Positions 36,978 through 46,077 of a stretch of 64,000 nt of DNA are shown here, piece after piece. The stretch spans positions 124,001-188,000 of the forward strand of contig JBJXHN010000003.1 in assembly GCA_046233135.1 (NCBI GenBank), given 5' to 3'. A program made the position numbers and the translations under genes. The notes beneath the pieces are model-generated. The model made no database searches. It was given only the letters and a program-made list of their open reading frames with translations, and had not been told where the DNA came from. The DNA comes from JBJXHN01 sp046233135 (GTDB lineage: Bacteria; Pseudomonadota; Alphaproteobacteria; Rhodospirillales; Rhodospirillaceae). Numbering within the stretch: position 1 is the stretch's first letter; each line of letters starts with the position of its first letter.

Positions 36978-37424
36978 ATGTCATTCGAACCGAAAGACCC
37001 CGATTTCGAAGCGCGGGTGCGGGCCAGCTTTGCCCGCCAGACGATCAACAAGACCCTGGGGGCGGAACTGACCGCCGTCGGGCCGGGCGCCTGCACGGTA
37101 CGCCTGCCCCATCGTGCGGACCTGTGCCAGCAGCACGGCTATCTGCATGCGGGGATCACCACCACCATCGCGGACACCGCCTGCGGCTACGCCGCCTACA
37201 CCCTGATGCCGGCGAACAGCGACGTGGTTTCGGTGGAATTCAAGATCAATCTGATAGCCCCGGCCGTGGGACAGGTGTTCGAGGCCCGGGCCGCTGTGGA
37301 CAGGCCCGGACGCTCGCTGACCGTGGTGCGCAGCGAAGTCGTGGCTATCGACGACGCGGGCCGGGAAAAGACCGTGGCCCTGATGCAGGCAACGATGATC
37401 TGCCTGGAAAACCCGGCAGGATGA
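36978..37424 (+). CDS. PaaI-family hotdog-fold thioesterase
   Basis: This 148-residue protein of the PaaI/YdiI-like acyl-CoA thioesterase family is typically cytosolic and tetrameric. The motif LCQQHGYLHAGITTTIADTA carries the HGG-like helix start (here HGYLHAG) with the catalytic Asp in IADTA; SVEFKINLIAPAVGQ is the following strand pair. It starts at ATG 36978 with AGGAAGG 7 bases upstream. The substrate may be an aromatic or medium-chain acyl-CoA, but nothing in the neighbourhood decides this. Confidence 0.88.
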   Translation: MSFEPKDPDFEARVRASFARQTINKTLGAELTAVGPGACTVRLPHRADLCQQHGYLHAGITTTIADTACGYAAYTLMPANSDVVSVEFKINLIAPAVGQVFEARAAVDRPGRSLTVVRSEVVAIDDAGREKTVALMQATMICLENPAG

Positions 37425-37497
37425 TCCTGCCACGCCGCTATCTGCCCGCGCGCTTGCGGGAACAGACGGGTTTGGCCTTCTCGGTGCCGCGGTCAGC

Positions 37498-37518
37498 GGG
37501 GTCCCGGTCCGGGACCCC
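37498..37518. terminator. Hairpin between convergent genes
   Basis: Arms GGGGTCCC and GGGACCCC around a 5-base loop lie between the thioesterase stop and the small gene ending at 37536. No T-tract is present. Confidence 0.4.
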
Positions 37519-37535
37519 CAACGGACCGAGGCGGT

Positions 37536-37748
37536 TCAGCGAAACCGGGCGGGATGGGCGAAAGGGTTTTGGCCGCTCAGCATGCCGGCGATGCGCCAGG
37601 CTTCCTGAACCCCCACCAGATGCTCGGTCCAGCGCACATACCACGGCAACACCGCAGCGGCATAGGGATGCGGGCGCCAAAGAACCCGCAAAAACCACCG
37701 GATCCGTTCCCGCCGCTTCTCGCGGCTCACAAGATGTCCCTCACGCAT
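37536..37748 (-). CDS. Small basic aromatic-rich protein (70 aa)
   Basis: ATG 37748 is preceded by GGAGGTCGCTC, a near-perfect ribosome-binding site, which is the main reason to accept the gene. The product is basic at the N-terminus (SREKRRERIRWFLRVLWR), then has a hydrophobic, Trp-rich segment (YAAAVLPWYVRWTEHLVGV) that may lie along or in the membrane. No family is recognised. It stands alone, 450 bp from the next upstream gene. Confidence 0.5.
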   Translation of the reverse strand: MREGHLVSREKRRERIRWFLRVLWRPHPYAAAVLPWYVRWTEHLVGVQEAWRIAGMLSGQNPFAHPARFR

Positions 37749-38200
37749 GAGCGACCTCCACTCTCAATGCAAACACGCCGAGCACCTGAACTGGAAATAC
37801 CATCGCGGAACTGTGTCTTCGATAAGGCGGCAGCGCCGGGCCAAAAACGCACCGTTCCACTCAACGGAATAGCCTCAGGCGTGTGGGTTGAACTAGAGGA
37901 TGCAGAGCGCAACTATGCCCCAACAGCGCGGTTTCGCAAGCCCGTATTTGCCACTACCCGACAAAAAGTATACCACTAAAGCTTCGTTTTTCATTCGAAA
38001 GTCGCCCTTTTCCGGCGTCACCGTGGAAAAATGGACAAAATGACGGGACCCTGAGGCCTGGCAACCCTGCGGGGAAAATAGGCATGTCGCCGGCTTCAAC
38101 CGACTCGATCAACAGCGCCCCTCTGCCCAATGGCCGGAACGCACCGCGCCCGCCGGATCCGGACAGCAAAACCCGTCCACACGGACAAGACATCAAAGGT
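37749..38200. other. 452-bp region without a gene
   Basis: Neither strand shows a convincing reading frame. Composition is mixed, with an AT-richer stretch at about 37960-38040. The promoter of the small gene ending at 37536 must lie here. No known RNA motif was recognised. Confidence 0.4.
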
Positions 38201-38641
38201 TCAGGACCGGTCGAAGCGATCCACGAGAATGGGCATCGTGGTTACGGAATTGACCCCCTCCACCGCTTCGATCCGTTCACGCACGTCAGCCAGAGATTCC
38301 ATGCTCTCCGTCTCCACATACAAGATCATATCAATGTCGCCAGAGACGGACTGGCTGCGCAAAACCTCAGGAATCAATTCGATTTCCGGCGCGACCCTGG
38401 CGCACACCGGCCCCGCCAGCCGCAGAAGCATATAGGCCCGGAGCGACGGCGCCCCCCCGCGCACGGTGGTGTAGCCGCCGATCTGCCCACTTCGCTCCAG
38501 TCGGGCCATCCGCTCGTAGACCGACGACCGACTGCGTCGGACGCGTGTGGCAATCTCGGTAACGGTCATCCGGGCATTTGACGAGAGCAGGGTGATGATT
38601 TGGCGGTCGATCTCATCCATTTTGACGTCAGACGACACCAT
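38201..38641 (-). CDS. Lrp/AsnC family transcriptional regulator
   Basis: This 146-residue protein has the N-terminal helix-turn-helix of the family (MDEIDRQIITLLSSNARMTV and IATRVRRSRSSVYERMARLE). A RAM domain for oligomerisation and amino-acid sensing follows (AYMLLRLAGP, PEVLRSQSVSGDIDMILYV, VEGVNSVTTMPILVDRF). ATG 38641 with GGAG 11 bases upstream is preferred over the upstream in-frame codons. Such proteins usually regulate a neighbouring amino-acid gene, but none is next to it, so its targets are unknown. Confidence 0.9.
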   Translation of the reverse strand: MVSSDVKMDEIDRQIITLLSSNARMTVTEIATRVRRSRSSVYERMARLERSGQIGGYTTVRGGAPSLRAYMLLRLAGPVCARVAPEIELIPEVLRSQSVSGDIDMILYVETESMESLADVRERIEAVEGVNSVTTMPILVDRFDRS

Positions 38642-39078
38642 GGGCTTTCTCCGCACCTCCCTTTATCCCGAATAAAACCCAATGCTTCGGGACACTTTGC
38701 GCCTTGCGGGCAACATCGCCGCATACCGGCCCGCAACCATTCATGAATGTATCATTCTATTTATAGACGTTCATATGTCAATAAATCCTGTAAAAATTGA
38801 TAACACACGTAAAACGGCAGGTAATTGCTTGACTAACCAGTCAGCAATACACGCCAACATCTAACCGTTCAGTGAACAAATAGACCGTATCGCCACCGTG
38901 AGCCGCACGTCCGCGACCCCGGTCCTTGGGTGGCCGAACCGCAGGATCAGATCGAAACCAGCCTAAAGGATTATGGTGGGGGACGGCCCCGATAACGAAC
39001 GAGGAAGGGGTCCAGGAGGCTGGCCGGCCTTGATCAACCCGCGTTTAATCGGGATCAATTTAAGGCGAGTATTTTGAT
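38642..39078. other. 437-bp region without a gene
   Basis: An AT-rich core (about 38740-38870) upstream of the Lrp-type gene probably contains its promoter and operator; TTCATGAA is a short palindrome at about 38742. The end near 39059-39082 carries a diverged piece of the dispersed repeat. Confidence 0.45.
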
Positions 39079-39082
39079 CTAG
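39059..39082 (+). repeat. Partial, diverged third copy of the dispersed repeat
   Basis: The segment TTTAAGGC, then GAGTA, then TTTTGATCTA matches the right end of copy A (27265-27285) with a small insertion. The preceding 20 bases are weakly similar. Its terminal CTA forms the stop codon of the receiver gene on the minus strand. Confidence 0.5.
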
Positions 39083-39663
39083 TCTGCCGTCGGGATGCCG
39101 GAGACATCCTTTTCCGGGGTACCTGCGCCTTCGGGAGCTTTGCTGCGACGGTCGGGACCGGTGAAGGTGATCTGGCGCCGCCGTCGGTCCGGGCCGAAAT
39201 AATCGCCGGTCCGCACAAAGGGCCGGGGTGCATCCAGCACCGCTTGCAGACGCGCGGCCAGACCGCCGGCAGAAACGGGCTTGGCCATGAATTCGTTGAC
39301 CCCGGCATTGCGGGCACGATTGACGGTTTCACGGTCGGCCCGGGCTGCGATCATGATCACCGGCAGATAGGCCAGCCGGCCGCCGACCACCTGGCGCAGA
39401 TAGCGCACAAAGGCCGGACCGTCCATGCCGCCGCGCGCGTTCTCAACGATCAGCACCTGCCCCTTCGCTTTGGCGACCACACCCTCTTCGGCAACGGCAC
39501 CTCCGCCGCCGGTTTCCAGCGAAGCGATGGACTCCTCCGCCGTAGCGAAGGCATCCACATCGGTCAGGCCGATGGTTTGCAGCAGCGAAACAATGAACTG
39601 GCGCGAGTGGTCATTGGAATCCAACACCACGACCCGCACATTCCGGTCCTTCAGGGGAATCAT
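39079..39663 (-). CDS. Receiver-domain protein with Glu at the phosphoacceptor site
   Basis: This 194-residue stand-alone receiver-like protein has the first acidic pair in VVVLDSNDHSRQF and the conserved Lys in NEFMAKPVS. At the phosphoacceptor position (six residues before MDG) it has Glu instead of Asp: QVLIVENARGGMDG. The switch Thr/Ser is Ala (IMIAARAD). A basic tail PDRRRRQITFTGPDRRSK follows the domain, as in alphaproteobacterial CheY-like proteins ending in GPDRR motifs. The protein probably acts without phosphorylation. It is transcribed in the same direction as the liu operon, 277 bp downstream of it. Confidence 0.75.
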   Translation of the reverse strand: MIPLKDRNVRVVVLDSNDHSRQFIVSLLQTIGLTDVDAFATAEESIASLETGGGGAVAEEGVVAKAKGQVLIVENARGGMDGPAFVRYLRQVVGGRLAYLPVIMIAARADRETVNRARNAGVNEFMAKPVSAGGLAARLQAVLDAPRPFVRTGDYFGPDRRRRQITFTGPDRRSKAPEGAGTPEKDVSGIPTAD

Positions 39664-39940
39664 GACCCCCTACCCCTCTTTTTGCCCATCCCTCTGCTCG
39701 GCCTGTTCTTTAGGTTGCGGCTCTTCGGATGGATTTCTCGAAGCTCCAGCCTACGCGACCCCGCCGGATGTTGCAAATCCCTTCCCATGCACCCGGCATC
39801 CTGGCCGGTTTTATGCGGCGCCATAGAGCCTTGAAAATCAGAAGACTTGAATTCAGACAAAAACAACCAATCCGGCAATCTCCACCCCACCTTCGAGACA
39901 GGCCGGAGACCAACGACCAAATGCCTTGCGGCCTGCAGTT

Positions 39941-40855
39941 TCAGGCCACCGTACCGTCCTTGGACGAAAGCGCGCGGGCCACGCGGGAGACGGGCGGGCG
40001 ACCCAGGATGTCGCTGATCGCCGCCCCCGCTTTGCGGACCGCCTCCAGGTCCACCCCGGTTTCGATCCCCAGGCCATTCAGCATGTACAGCACGTCTTCA
40101 GTGGCCACATTCCCCGTCGCCCCCTTGGCATAGGGGCAACCACCCAGGCCGGCGACGGAAGAGTCCACCACCGCCACGCCCCGTTCCATCACCGCATAGA
40201 GGTTGGCCAGCGCCTGACCATAGGTGTCGTGGAAATGGGCGGCCAGGGACTCCACCGGCACCCGTGCGGCCACGGCATCGATCATCGCCTGCGCCTTGCC
40301 GGGGGTGCCGACACCGATGGTATCGCCCAGCGAGATCTCGTAACACCCCATGTCCCACAGGGCACCGGCCACCTCGGCCACCGCCGACAGGGCGATCTCG
40401 CCGTCGTAAGGACAGCCGAGCACGCAGGACACATACCCGCGCACCGCAAGCCCCTTTTCCCGCGCCGCCCCGACGACCACCGCGAAGCGGTCCAGCCCCT
40501 CGGCGATGGAGCAGTTGGTGTTACGCCTGGAAAAGCTTTCGCTGGCGGCAGCAAAGACGGCGATCTCCTCCACCCCCGGCGCGGCCAGGGCGGCTTCCAG
40601 ACCCTTGGCATTGGGCACCAGCACCGGATAGCGCGTGCCGGGTCGGCGGGAGATGGCGGCCAGCACCTCGGCGGTGTCGGCCATCTGCGGGACCCATTTC
40701 GGCGAAACGAAGCTGCCGGATTCCACTTCGGTCAGGCCGGCGTCGGCCAGGGCGTCGATCAGGGCCACCTTCGCGGCCAGGGGCACGACCTCCTTTTCGT
40801 TCTGCAAGCCGTCGCGCGGCCCCACCTCGACAATCTTCACCCGGCTGGGCAGCAT
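39941..40855 (-). CDS. mvaB: Hydroxymethylglutaryl-CoA lyase
   Basis: This 304-residue enzyme cleaves HMG-CoA to acetyl-CoA and acetoacetate, the last step of leucine breakdown. The TIM-barrel start VEVGPRDGLQNE, metal-binding HFHDTYGQALAN and the active-site Cys loop GLGGCPYAKGATGN are all present. It is the last gene of the liu operon, and its start is one base after the mccA stop. Also called liuE. Confidence 0.94.
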   Translation of the reverse strand: MLPSRVKIVEVGPRDGLQNEKEVVPLAAKVALIDALADAGLTEVESGSFVSPKWVPQMADTAEVLAAISRRPGTRYPVLVPNAKGLEAALAAPGVEEIAVFAAASESFSRRNTNCSIAEGLDRFAVVVGAAREKGLAVRGYVSCVLGCPYDGEIALSAVAEVAGALWDMGCYEISLGDTIGVGTPGKAQAMIDAVAARVPVESLAAHFHDTYGQALANLYAVMERGVAVVDSSVAGLGGCPYAKGATGNVATEDVLYMLNGLGIETGVDLEAVRKAGAAISDILGRPPVSRVARALSSKDGTVA

Positions 40856-40856
40856 G

Positions 40857-42863
40857 TCAGTCTCCCTCTACCACCATCAACTGGGCGCCGTCGTCCACCT
40901 GGTCGCCGGCGCCGAAACGGATCTCGGTGACCACACCGGCCTCGGGCGCCGCGATGGTGGTCTCCATCTTCATCGCTTCCAGTACCATCAGTGGCTGACC
41001 CTTTTCTACCGTATCGCCCTCTTGCACCAATACGGCGATCACCTTGCCGGGCATCGGCGCCACCAGACTGCCGCCGGCATCCGCATCCGCCTCGCCCTCG
41101 GCGCGCACCAGCCCCAGAACGTGCTGCTTTCCGGCGCTCAGCACCACCAGTTCGTCCCCCTGGCGCACCACGGTGGCGCGGCGGGACAGGCCATCGATCT
41201 CGGCACTGAGGGTACCATCGTCATCCAGGGTCCCCCGGGCGGTGACCCGCTCGCCATCGGGCAGATCCACCAGGAAGGCGCCATTGGGGCGATAGTGCAC
41301 CCCCACCTCGACCACCGGATCGTCCTCGCGGTTGGCGTCCCGGATGGCCACGGCCTGGGTGTTATCGTCATTCAGCCGCCAGCCACTGGCGAGATGCCAG
41401 GGGGAATAGGGGTCGCCGGAGCCCCGCGCCCGGTCCGCGCACCGGGCCTGCTCGCCCAGCACCACCGCCAGGGCCGCGAGGCACAGCACCGCCCCGTCCG
41501 CCGGCAGCGGATTGGGGAACAGGGCGGCCTCGTGGGTTTCGATAAAGCGGGTGGTGACGGCACCGCCGGCGAAGTCGTCATGCGCCGCGACCGCCCCCAG
41601 GAATTCCAGGTTGGTCTGCACCCCCACCACGGCATAATCGGTCAGGGCCTGCCGCAGGCGGCGCAGGGCAGCGGCTCGGTCCCGGTCCCAGACGATCAGC
41701 TTGGCGATCATCGGGTCGTAATAGATGCTGACCGTATCCCCCTGGCGCACGCCCGTGTCGACCCGCACATGCGGCCCCTCCACCGGCGGCACCAGATGGC
41801 GCAAGCGGCCGACGGAAGGCGCGAAATCGCGGGCCGGATCCTCGGCGTAAAGCCGGGCTTCGAAGGCATGCCCCTCGGACCGCAAATCCTGCTGGGCCAA
41901 AGGCAGCGGTTCGCCGGCGGCCACCCGCAGCTGCCATTCCACCAGATCCTGGCCGGTGATCATCTCGGTGACCGGATGTTCCACCTGCAAGCGGGTGTTC
42001 ATCTCGATGAAGTGGAAGGCCCCGTCCTGATAAAGGAACTCCACCGTGCCCGCGCCCACATAACCGATCGCCTTGGCCGCCGCCACGCCGGCCTGGCCCA
42101 TGGCGGTGCGCAGGGCCGGGTCCAGCCCCGGGGCGGGGGCTTCCTCAATCACCTTCTGGTGCCGGCGCTGGACGGAGCAATCCCGCTCGAACAGATGCAC
42201 CACGGTCCCCAGGGTGTCGGCGAACACCTGGATCTCCACATGGCGCGGCCGGTCGAGGTATTTTTCCAGCAGCATGGTGTCGTCGCCGAAGGCCGACATG
42301 GCTTCGCGCTTGGCGGCCGCCAGGGCGGCACTGAAGCCCGCCGCATCCCGCACCACCCGCATGCCCTTGCCCCCGCCCCCGGCCGACGCCTTGACCAGCA
42401 GGGGATAGCCGATGGTGTCGGCCGCCGCACGCAAGGAGTCTTCGTCCTGATCCGCGCCATGCCAGCCGGGCACCAGAGGCACGCCGGCCTCTTCCATCAG
42501 CCGCTTGGATTCCGCCTTGGAGCCCATCACCCGGATGGCGTTGGGCGGCGGGCCGATGAAGACCACGCCGGCCGCCGTGCAGGCCTCGGCAAAGGCGGCG
42601 TTTTCCGACAGGAAGCCGTAGCCGGGGTGAATGGCCTCCGCCCCCGTGGCCTTGGCGGCTTCGAGAATACGGTCCCCCAGCAGATAGCTTTCCGCAGCCG
42701 GCGGCGGCCCCAGGCGCACCGCCTCGTCGCAGAGGTCAACGTGCAGGGCGTCGGCGTCGGCGTCGGAGAAGACGGCGACGGTGCGGATGCCCAGACGGCG
42801 GGCGGTGCGGGCCACGCGGCAGGCGATTTCGCCCCGGTTGGCGATCAGGATCTTGGTGAACAT
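40857..42863 (-). CDS. mccA: 3-Methylcrotonyl-CoA carboxylase, biotin-containing alpha subunit
   Basis: This 668-residue subunit contains biotin carboxylase (about 1-450: KILIANRGEIACRVARTAR, ATP-grasp loop KASAGGGGKGMR, MNTRLQVEHPVTE), a middle BT-like domain, and a C-terminal biotinyl domain with the acceptor Lys in VLEAMKMETTI near residue 632. With the beta subunit at 43796 it carboxylates 3-methylcrotonyl-CoA to 3-methylglutaconyl-CoA. ATG 42863 is the start; the frame extends upstream without purpose. The MccB partner and HMG-CoA lyase next to it distinguish it from propionyl-CoA or acetyl-CoA carboxylases. Confidence 0.93.
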   Translation of the reverse strand: MFTKILIANRGEIACRVARTARRLGIRTVAVFSDADADALHVDLCDEAVRLGPPPAAESYLLGDRILEAAKATGAEAIHPGYGFLSENAAFAEACTAAGVVFIGPPPNAIRVMGSKAESKRLMEEAGVPLVPGWHGADQDEDSLRAAADTIGYPLLVKASAGGGGKGMRVVRDAAGFSAALAAAKREAMSAFGDDTMLLEKYLDRPRHVEIQVFADTLGTVVHLFERDCSVQRRHQKVIEEAPAPGLDPALRTAMGQAGVAAAKAIGYVGAGTVEFLYQDGAFHFIEMNTRLQVEHPVTEMITGQDLVEWQLRVAAGEPLPLAQQDLRSEGHAFEARLYAEDPARDFAPSVGRLRHLVPPVEGPHVRVDTGVRQGDTVSIYYDPMIAKLIVWDRDRAAALRRLRQALTDYAVVGVQTNLEFLGAVAAHDDFAGGAVTTRFIETHEAALFPNPLPADGAVLCLAALAVVLGEQARCADRARGSGDPYSPWHLASGWRLNDDNTQAVAIRDANREDDPVVEVGVHYRPNGAFLVDLPDGERVTARGTLDDDGTLSAEIDGLSRRATVVRQGDELVVLSAGKQHVLGLVRAEGEADADAGGSLVAPMPGKVIAVLVQEGDTVEKGQPLMVLEAMKMETTIAAPEAGVVTEIRFGAGDQVDDGAQLMVVEGD

Positions 42864-42966
42864 CGGCCCTCCCGGCCCTTCGCTCTTCTTGTCTCGTTTC
42901 TTGTCACGGTATGCCGTACGGCATGTCGCACGGCAGATCAGGCAACGCCGGCCGCGTCGTCCCGGC

Positions 42967-43770
42967 TCAGTTCCCGGCGATCCAGGCGGCCTTGCGCTTT
43001 TCCAGAAAGGCACCGATACCCTCCCGCCCCTCCGTACTGGCGCGGCGGTCGGCGATGCGTTCAGCCGTTTCATGGATCATCGCGTCATCCACCGGTCCGC
43101 CGGAGGCCAGCACAATCAGGTCCTTGGCCGCCGCCTGGGCTTCCGGCCCGCCGTTCAGCAGATCGGCGATCACCGCCTCCCCCGCCTTGGCCAATTCGTC
43201 GGCAGCAACCACGTCGCTGACCAGCCCCAGGCGCAGGGCGATGGCGCTGTCGAAACGCTCGGCGGTCAGAAACAGGCGGCGGCAGGCCTGCGGCCCCATG
43301 GCGCGCACCACATAGGGCGAGATCACCGCCGGGATCAGCCCCAGCCGGACTTCAGAGAGGCAGAAGGCTGCCGGTTCGGCGGCAATGGCAATGTCACAGG
43401 CGGCCACCAGCCCGACTCCACCCCCGAAGGCCGCGCCGTTGACCAGGGCCACCGTGGGCTTGGGGCAGCGATCGATGGCCTGCAGCATGCGCGCCAGCCC
43501 CGTGGCGTCGGCCACGTTTTCCGCATGGTCATAGCCGGCCATGCGCTTCATCCAGTTCAGGTCCGCCCCCGCCGAGTAGGCCTTGCCCTCGGCCGCCAGC
43601 ACCACCACCCGCACCGCCGGGTCGGCACCCAGCCGTATGAACGCTTCGGTCAGGGCGGCGATCAGGGTGTCATCGAAGGCATTGCGCACCTCGGGCCGGG
43701 CCATGGTCAGGGTGGCCACACCCCGGTCGTCGCGGTGTTCGCGAAGGCCGCTGTCGGGCTGCTCGCTCAT
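42967..43770 (-). CDS. Methylglutaconyl-CoA hydratase (enoyl-CoA hydratase family)
   Basis: This 267-residue crotonase-fold enzyme has oxyanion-hole segments KAYSAGADLNWM and NGAAFGGGVGLVAACDIAIA and a catalytic Glu in CLSEVRLGLIPAVISPYV. Its position between mccB and mccA predicts hydration of 3-methylglutaconyl-CoA to HMG-CoA (liuC/AUH). Start ATG 43770 has GGAGGA 7 bases upstream, 25 bases after mccB. Confidence 0.9.
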   Translation of the reverse strand: MSEQPDSGLREHRDDRGVATLTMARPEVRNAFDDTLIAALTEAFIRLGADPAVRVVVLAAEGKAYSAGADLNWMKRMAGYDHAENVADATGLARMLQAIDRCPKPTVALVNGAAFGGGVGLVAACDIAIAAEPAAFCLSEVRLGLIPAVISPYVVRAMGPQACRRLFLTAERFDSAIALRLGLVSDVVAADELAKAGEAVIADLLNGGPEAQAAAKDLIVLASGGPVDDAMIHETAERIADRRASTEGREGIGAFLEKRKAAWIAGN

Positions 43771-43795
43771 CGATTTTCCTCCGTAAAGGCGCGCA

Positions 43796-45403
43796 TCACA
43801 TGCGGAACACGCCGAAGGGCGTGCGTTCCACTGGGGCATTCAGGGCGGCCGAGATCGACAGACCGAGCACCATGCGGGTTTCGGCCGGATCGACGATGCC
43901 GTCGTCCCACAGCCGGGCCGAAGCGTAATAGGGATGGCCCTGGGTCTCGTACTGGTCGCGGATCGGAGCCTTGAAGGCTTCCTCCTCGTCGGCCGGCCAG
44001 TCTTCGCCGCTCGCTTCCAGGCCGTCACGACGCACCTGGGCCAGCACGTTGGCCGCCTGTTCTCCGCCCATCACCGAAATGCGGCTGTTGGGCCAGGTCC
44101 ACAGCAGGCGTGGCGCATAGCCCCGGCCGCACATGGCGTAGTTCCCGGCGCCGAAGCTGCCGCCGATCAGCACGGTGAACTTGGGCACCTTGGCGCAGGC
44201 CACGGCAGTGACCATCTTGGCGCCATCCTTGGCGATGCCGCCGTTTTCGTATTTGCGCCCGACCATGAAGCCGCTGATGTTCTGCAGGAAGACCAGCGGG
44301 ATGCCGCGCTGGGCGCACAACTGAACGAAGTGGGCGCCCTTCTGTGCGCATTCGCCGAACAGGATGCCGTTGTTGGCGACGATTCCCACCGGATAGCCGT
44401 GGATACGGGCAAAGCCGCAGATCAGGGTGGGGCCGTAAAGGGCCTTGAACTCGTCCAACCGCGAGCCGTCGACGATGCGGGCGATGATCTCGCGCACGTC
44501 ATAGGGCTTGCGGGTATCCTGGGGCAGGATGCCGTGGATCTCGGCGGGGTCGTACAGGGGCTCTTCGGGAGTGCGCACGTCCAGGTCCACCCGCTTCACC
44601 CGGTTCAGCGAGCCCACCACCTGACGGGCCAGGGCCAGGGCGTGGCGATCGTCCTGGGCGTAGTGGTCGGTAACACCGGACGTGCGGCAGTGGACATCGG
44701 CCCCCCCCAGGTCTTCGGCGCTCACCACCTCGCCGGTGGCGGCCTTCACCAGCGGCGGCCCGCCCAGGAAGATGGTGCCCTGATTGCGCACGATGATGCT
44801 CTCGTCACACATCGCCGGCACATAGGCCCCGCCGGCGGTGCAACTGCCCATGACCACGGCGATCTGCGGAATGCCCGCGCCGCTCATGGTCGCCTGATTA
44901 TAGAAGATGCGGCCGAAGTGGTCCTTATCGGGGAAGACTTCATCCTGGCGGGGCAGGAAGGCGCCGCCGGAGTCCACAAGATAGACACAGGGAAGGTTGT
45001 TTTCCCGGGCGATTTCCTGGGCACGCAGATGCTTCTTCACAGTCATGGGGTAGTAGGTGCCGCCCTTCACCGTGGCGTCATTGGCCACCACCACGCATTC
45101 GGTGCCGTTGACCCTGCCGATACCGGTCAGGATCCCGGCGGCAGGCACGCTGTCTTCATAGACACCGTAACCGGCAAACTGGCTGAACTCCAGGAACGGC
45201 GAACCCACATCCAGCAGGGTACGGATGCGGTCGCGGGGCAGCAGTTTGCCCCGGGCCAGGTGCTTTTCCCGGGCCTTGTCGCCGCCGCCACGCTTGATGA
45301 CGTGCAGCTTGTCCCGCAGGTCGTCGAGCAGGCCGGCCATATGCGCGCGGTTGGCCTTGAACTCTTCGGACCGGGTGTTGATCGCGCTCTTGATGACGCT
45401 CAC
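43796..45403 (-). CDS. mccB: 3-Methylcrotonyl-CoA carboxylase, beta subunit
   Basis: This 535-residue carboxyltransferase subunit transfers the carboxyl group from biotin to 3-methylcrotonyl-CoA. Family segments visible are SPFLEFSQFAGYGVY, YLVDSGGAFLPRQDEVFPD, CTAGGAYVPAMCDE, the acyl-CoA-binding NISGFMVGRKYENGGIAKDG and GGSFGAGNYAMCGRGY. Start GTG 45403. The length and the FMVGRKYE motif are those of MccB rather than PccB. Confidence 0.94.
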   Translation of the reverse strand: MSVIKSAINTRSEEFKANRAHMAGLLDDLRDKLHVIKRGGGDKAREKHLARGKLLPRDRIRTLLDVGSPFLEFSQFAGYGVYEDSVPAAGILTGIGRVNGTECVVVANDATVKGGTYYPMTVKKHLRAQEIARENNLPCVYLVDSGGAFLPRQDEVFPDKDHFGRIFYNQATMSGAGIPQIAVVMGSCTAGGAYVPAMCDESIIVRNQGTIFLGGPPLVKAATGEVVSAEDLGGADVHCRTSGVTDHYAQDDRHALALARQVVGSLNRVKRVDLDVRTPEEPLYDPAEIHGILPQDTRKPYDVREIIARIVDGSRLDEFKALYGPTLICGFARIHGYPVGIVANNGILFGECAQKGAHFVQLCAQRGIPLVFLQNISGFMVGRKYENGGIAKDGAKMVTAVACAKVPKFTVLIGGSFGAGNYAMCGRGYAPRLLWTWPNSRISVMGGEQAANVLAQVRRDGLEASGEDWPADEEEAFKAPIRDQYETQGHPYYASARLWDDGIVDPAETRMVLGLSISAALNAPVERTPFGVFRM

Positions 45404-45463
45404 GGACGTTTCCCCGTTCTGGTTGGCAGTGGTTTCCTCTTGGCAGGCCGGGTGGCGGTGTCT

Positions 45464-46066
45464 TTACCAGCCGCCCCGGCTCAGCCAGTCGTCGATCATC
45501 GGCAGGCGGTCAGATCCCCAGAAAGGCTCTCCGTCCACCAGGAAATAGGGCACGCCACAGACCCCGTTCTTGCGGGCGGCGTCCACCTCGTCGCGCAGCC
45601 GCTCCTTCCATTCCGGGTCGTTGACCGTGTCGAGCACAAGCTGGCGGTCGAACCCCATCCCGGCGGCGACGTCGGCGACCACCTCCTTCTCCGAGATGTC
45701 TCGATCGTCGCGGAAGTAGGCGCGGAAGATCGCCAGAGCGAAGGTCTTGGCCTGTTCCCGGTCCTGGATGCGGATGAAATGGAAGAACCGCGCGGCGGCA
45801 ACGGTGGCCACCGGGAAGCGGCCGGGCAGCCCGCCGGTGAGACCGTAGAAGCGCAGCGCCCGGGCGAAGTCGGTGCGGGTATAGTCCCCCTTCAGCGGCT
45901 GATCGAGCAGCGGCCGGTTGCCGCTTTCCTTCATCAGCGGGCCAAGCATGATCGCCCGCCACGACACTTCGCGGGTATGACGCTGGGCCAGCCCCTCGAT
46001 CCGCTCGGCGGCGATCCAGGAATAGGGGCTGGAGAAGTCGAAATAGAAGCGCAGGGGTTCGGGCAT
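45464..46066 (-). CDS. 2-Hydroxychromene-2-carboxylate isomerase-type (DsbA/GST-kappa) protein
   Basis: This 200-residue thioredoxin-fold protein starts at ATG 46066 (MPEPLRFYFDFSSPYSWIAA). The SPYSW motif, with the catalytic Ser in place of DsbA cysteines, and the C-terminal GVCGVPYFLVDGEPFWGSDR are typical of HCCA isomerases and kappa glutathione transferases. The known reaction is glutathione-dependent isomerisation in naphthalene breakdown, which does not fit leucine catabolism. In liu-type operons its role is unknown. It lies directly downstream of the 84-bp repeat. Confidence 0.87.
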   Translation of the reverse strand: MPEPLRFYFDFSSPYSWIAAERIEGLAQRHTREVSWRAIMLGPLMKESGNRPLLDQPLKGDYTRTDFARALRFYGLTGGLPGRFPVATVAAARFFHFIRIQDREQAKTFALAIFRAYFRDDRDISEKEVVADVAAGMGFDRQLVLDTVNDPEWKERLRDEVDAARKNGVCGVPYFLVDGEPFWGSDRLPMIDDWLSRGGW

Positions 46067-46077
46067 GAATGGGATCC

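Noticed and set aside
38040..38085. Possible riboswitch (CTGGCAACC-like segment)
   Set aside because: No conserved core of a known class could be completed and no downstream gene lies in the right direction at a suitable distance.
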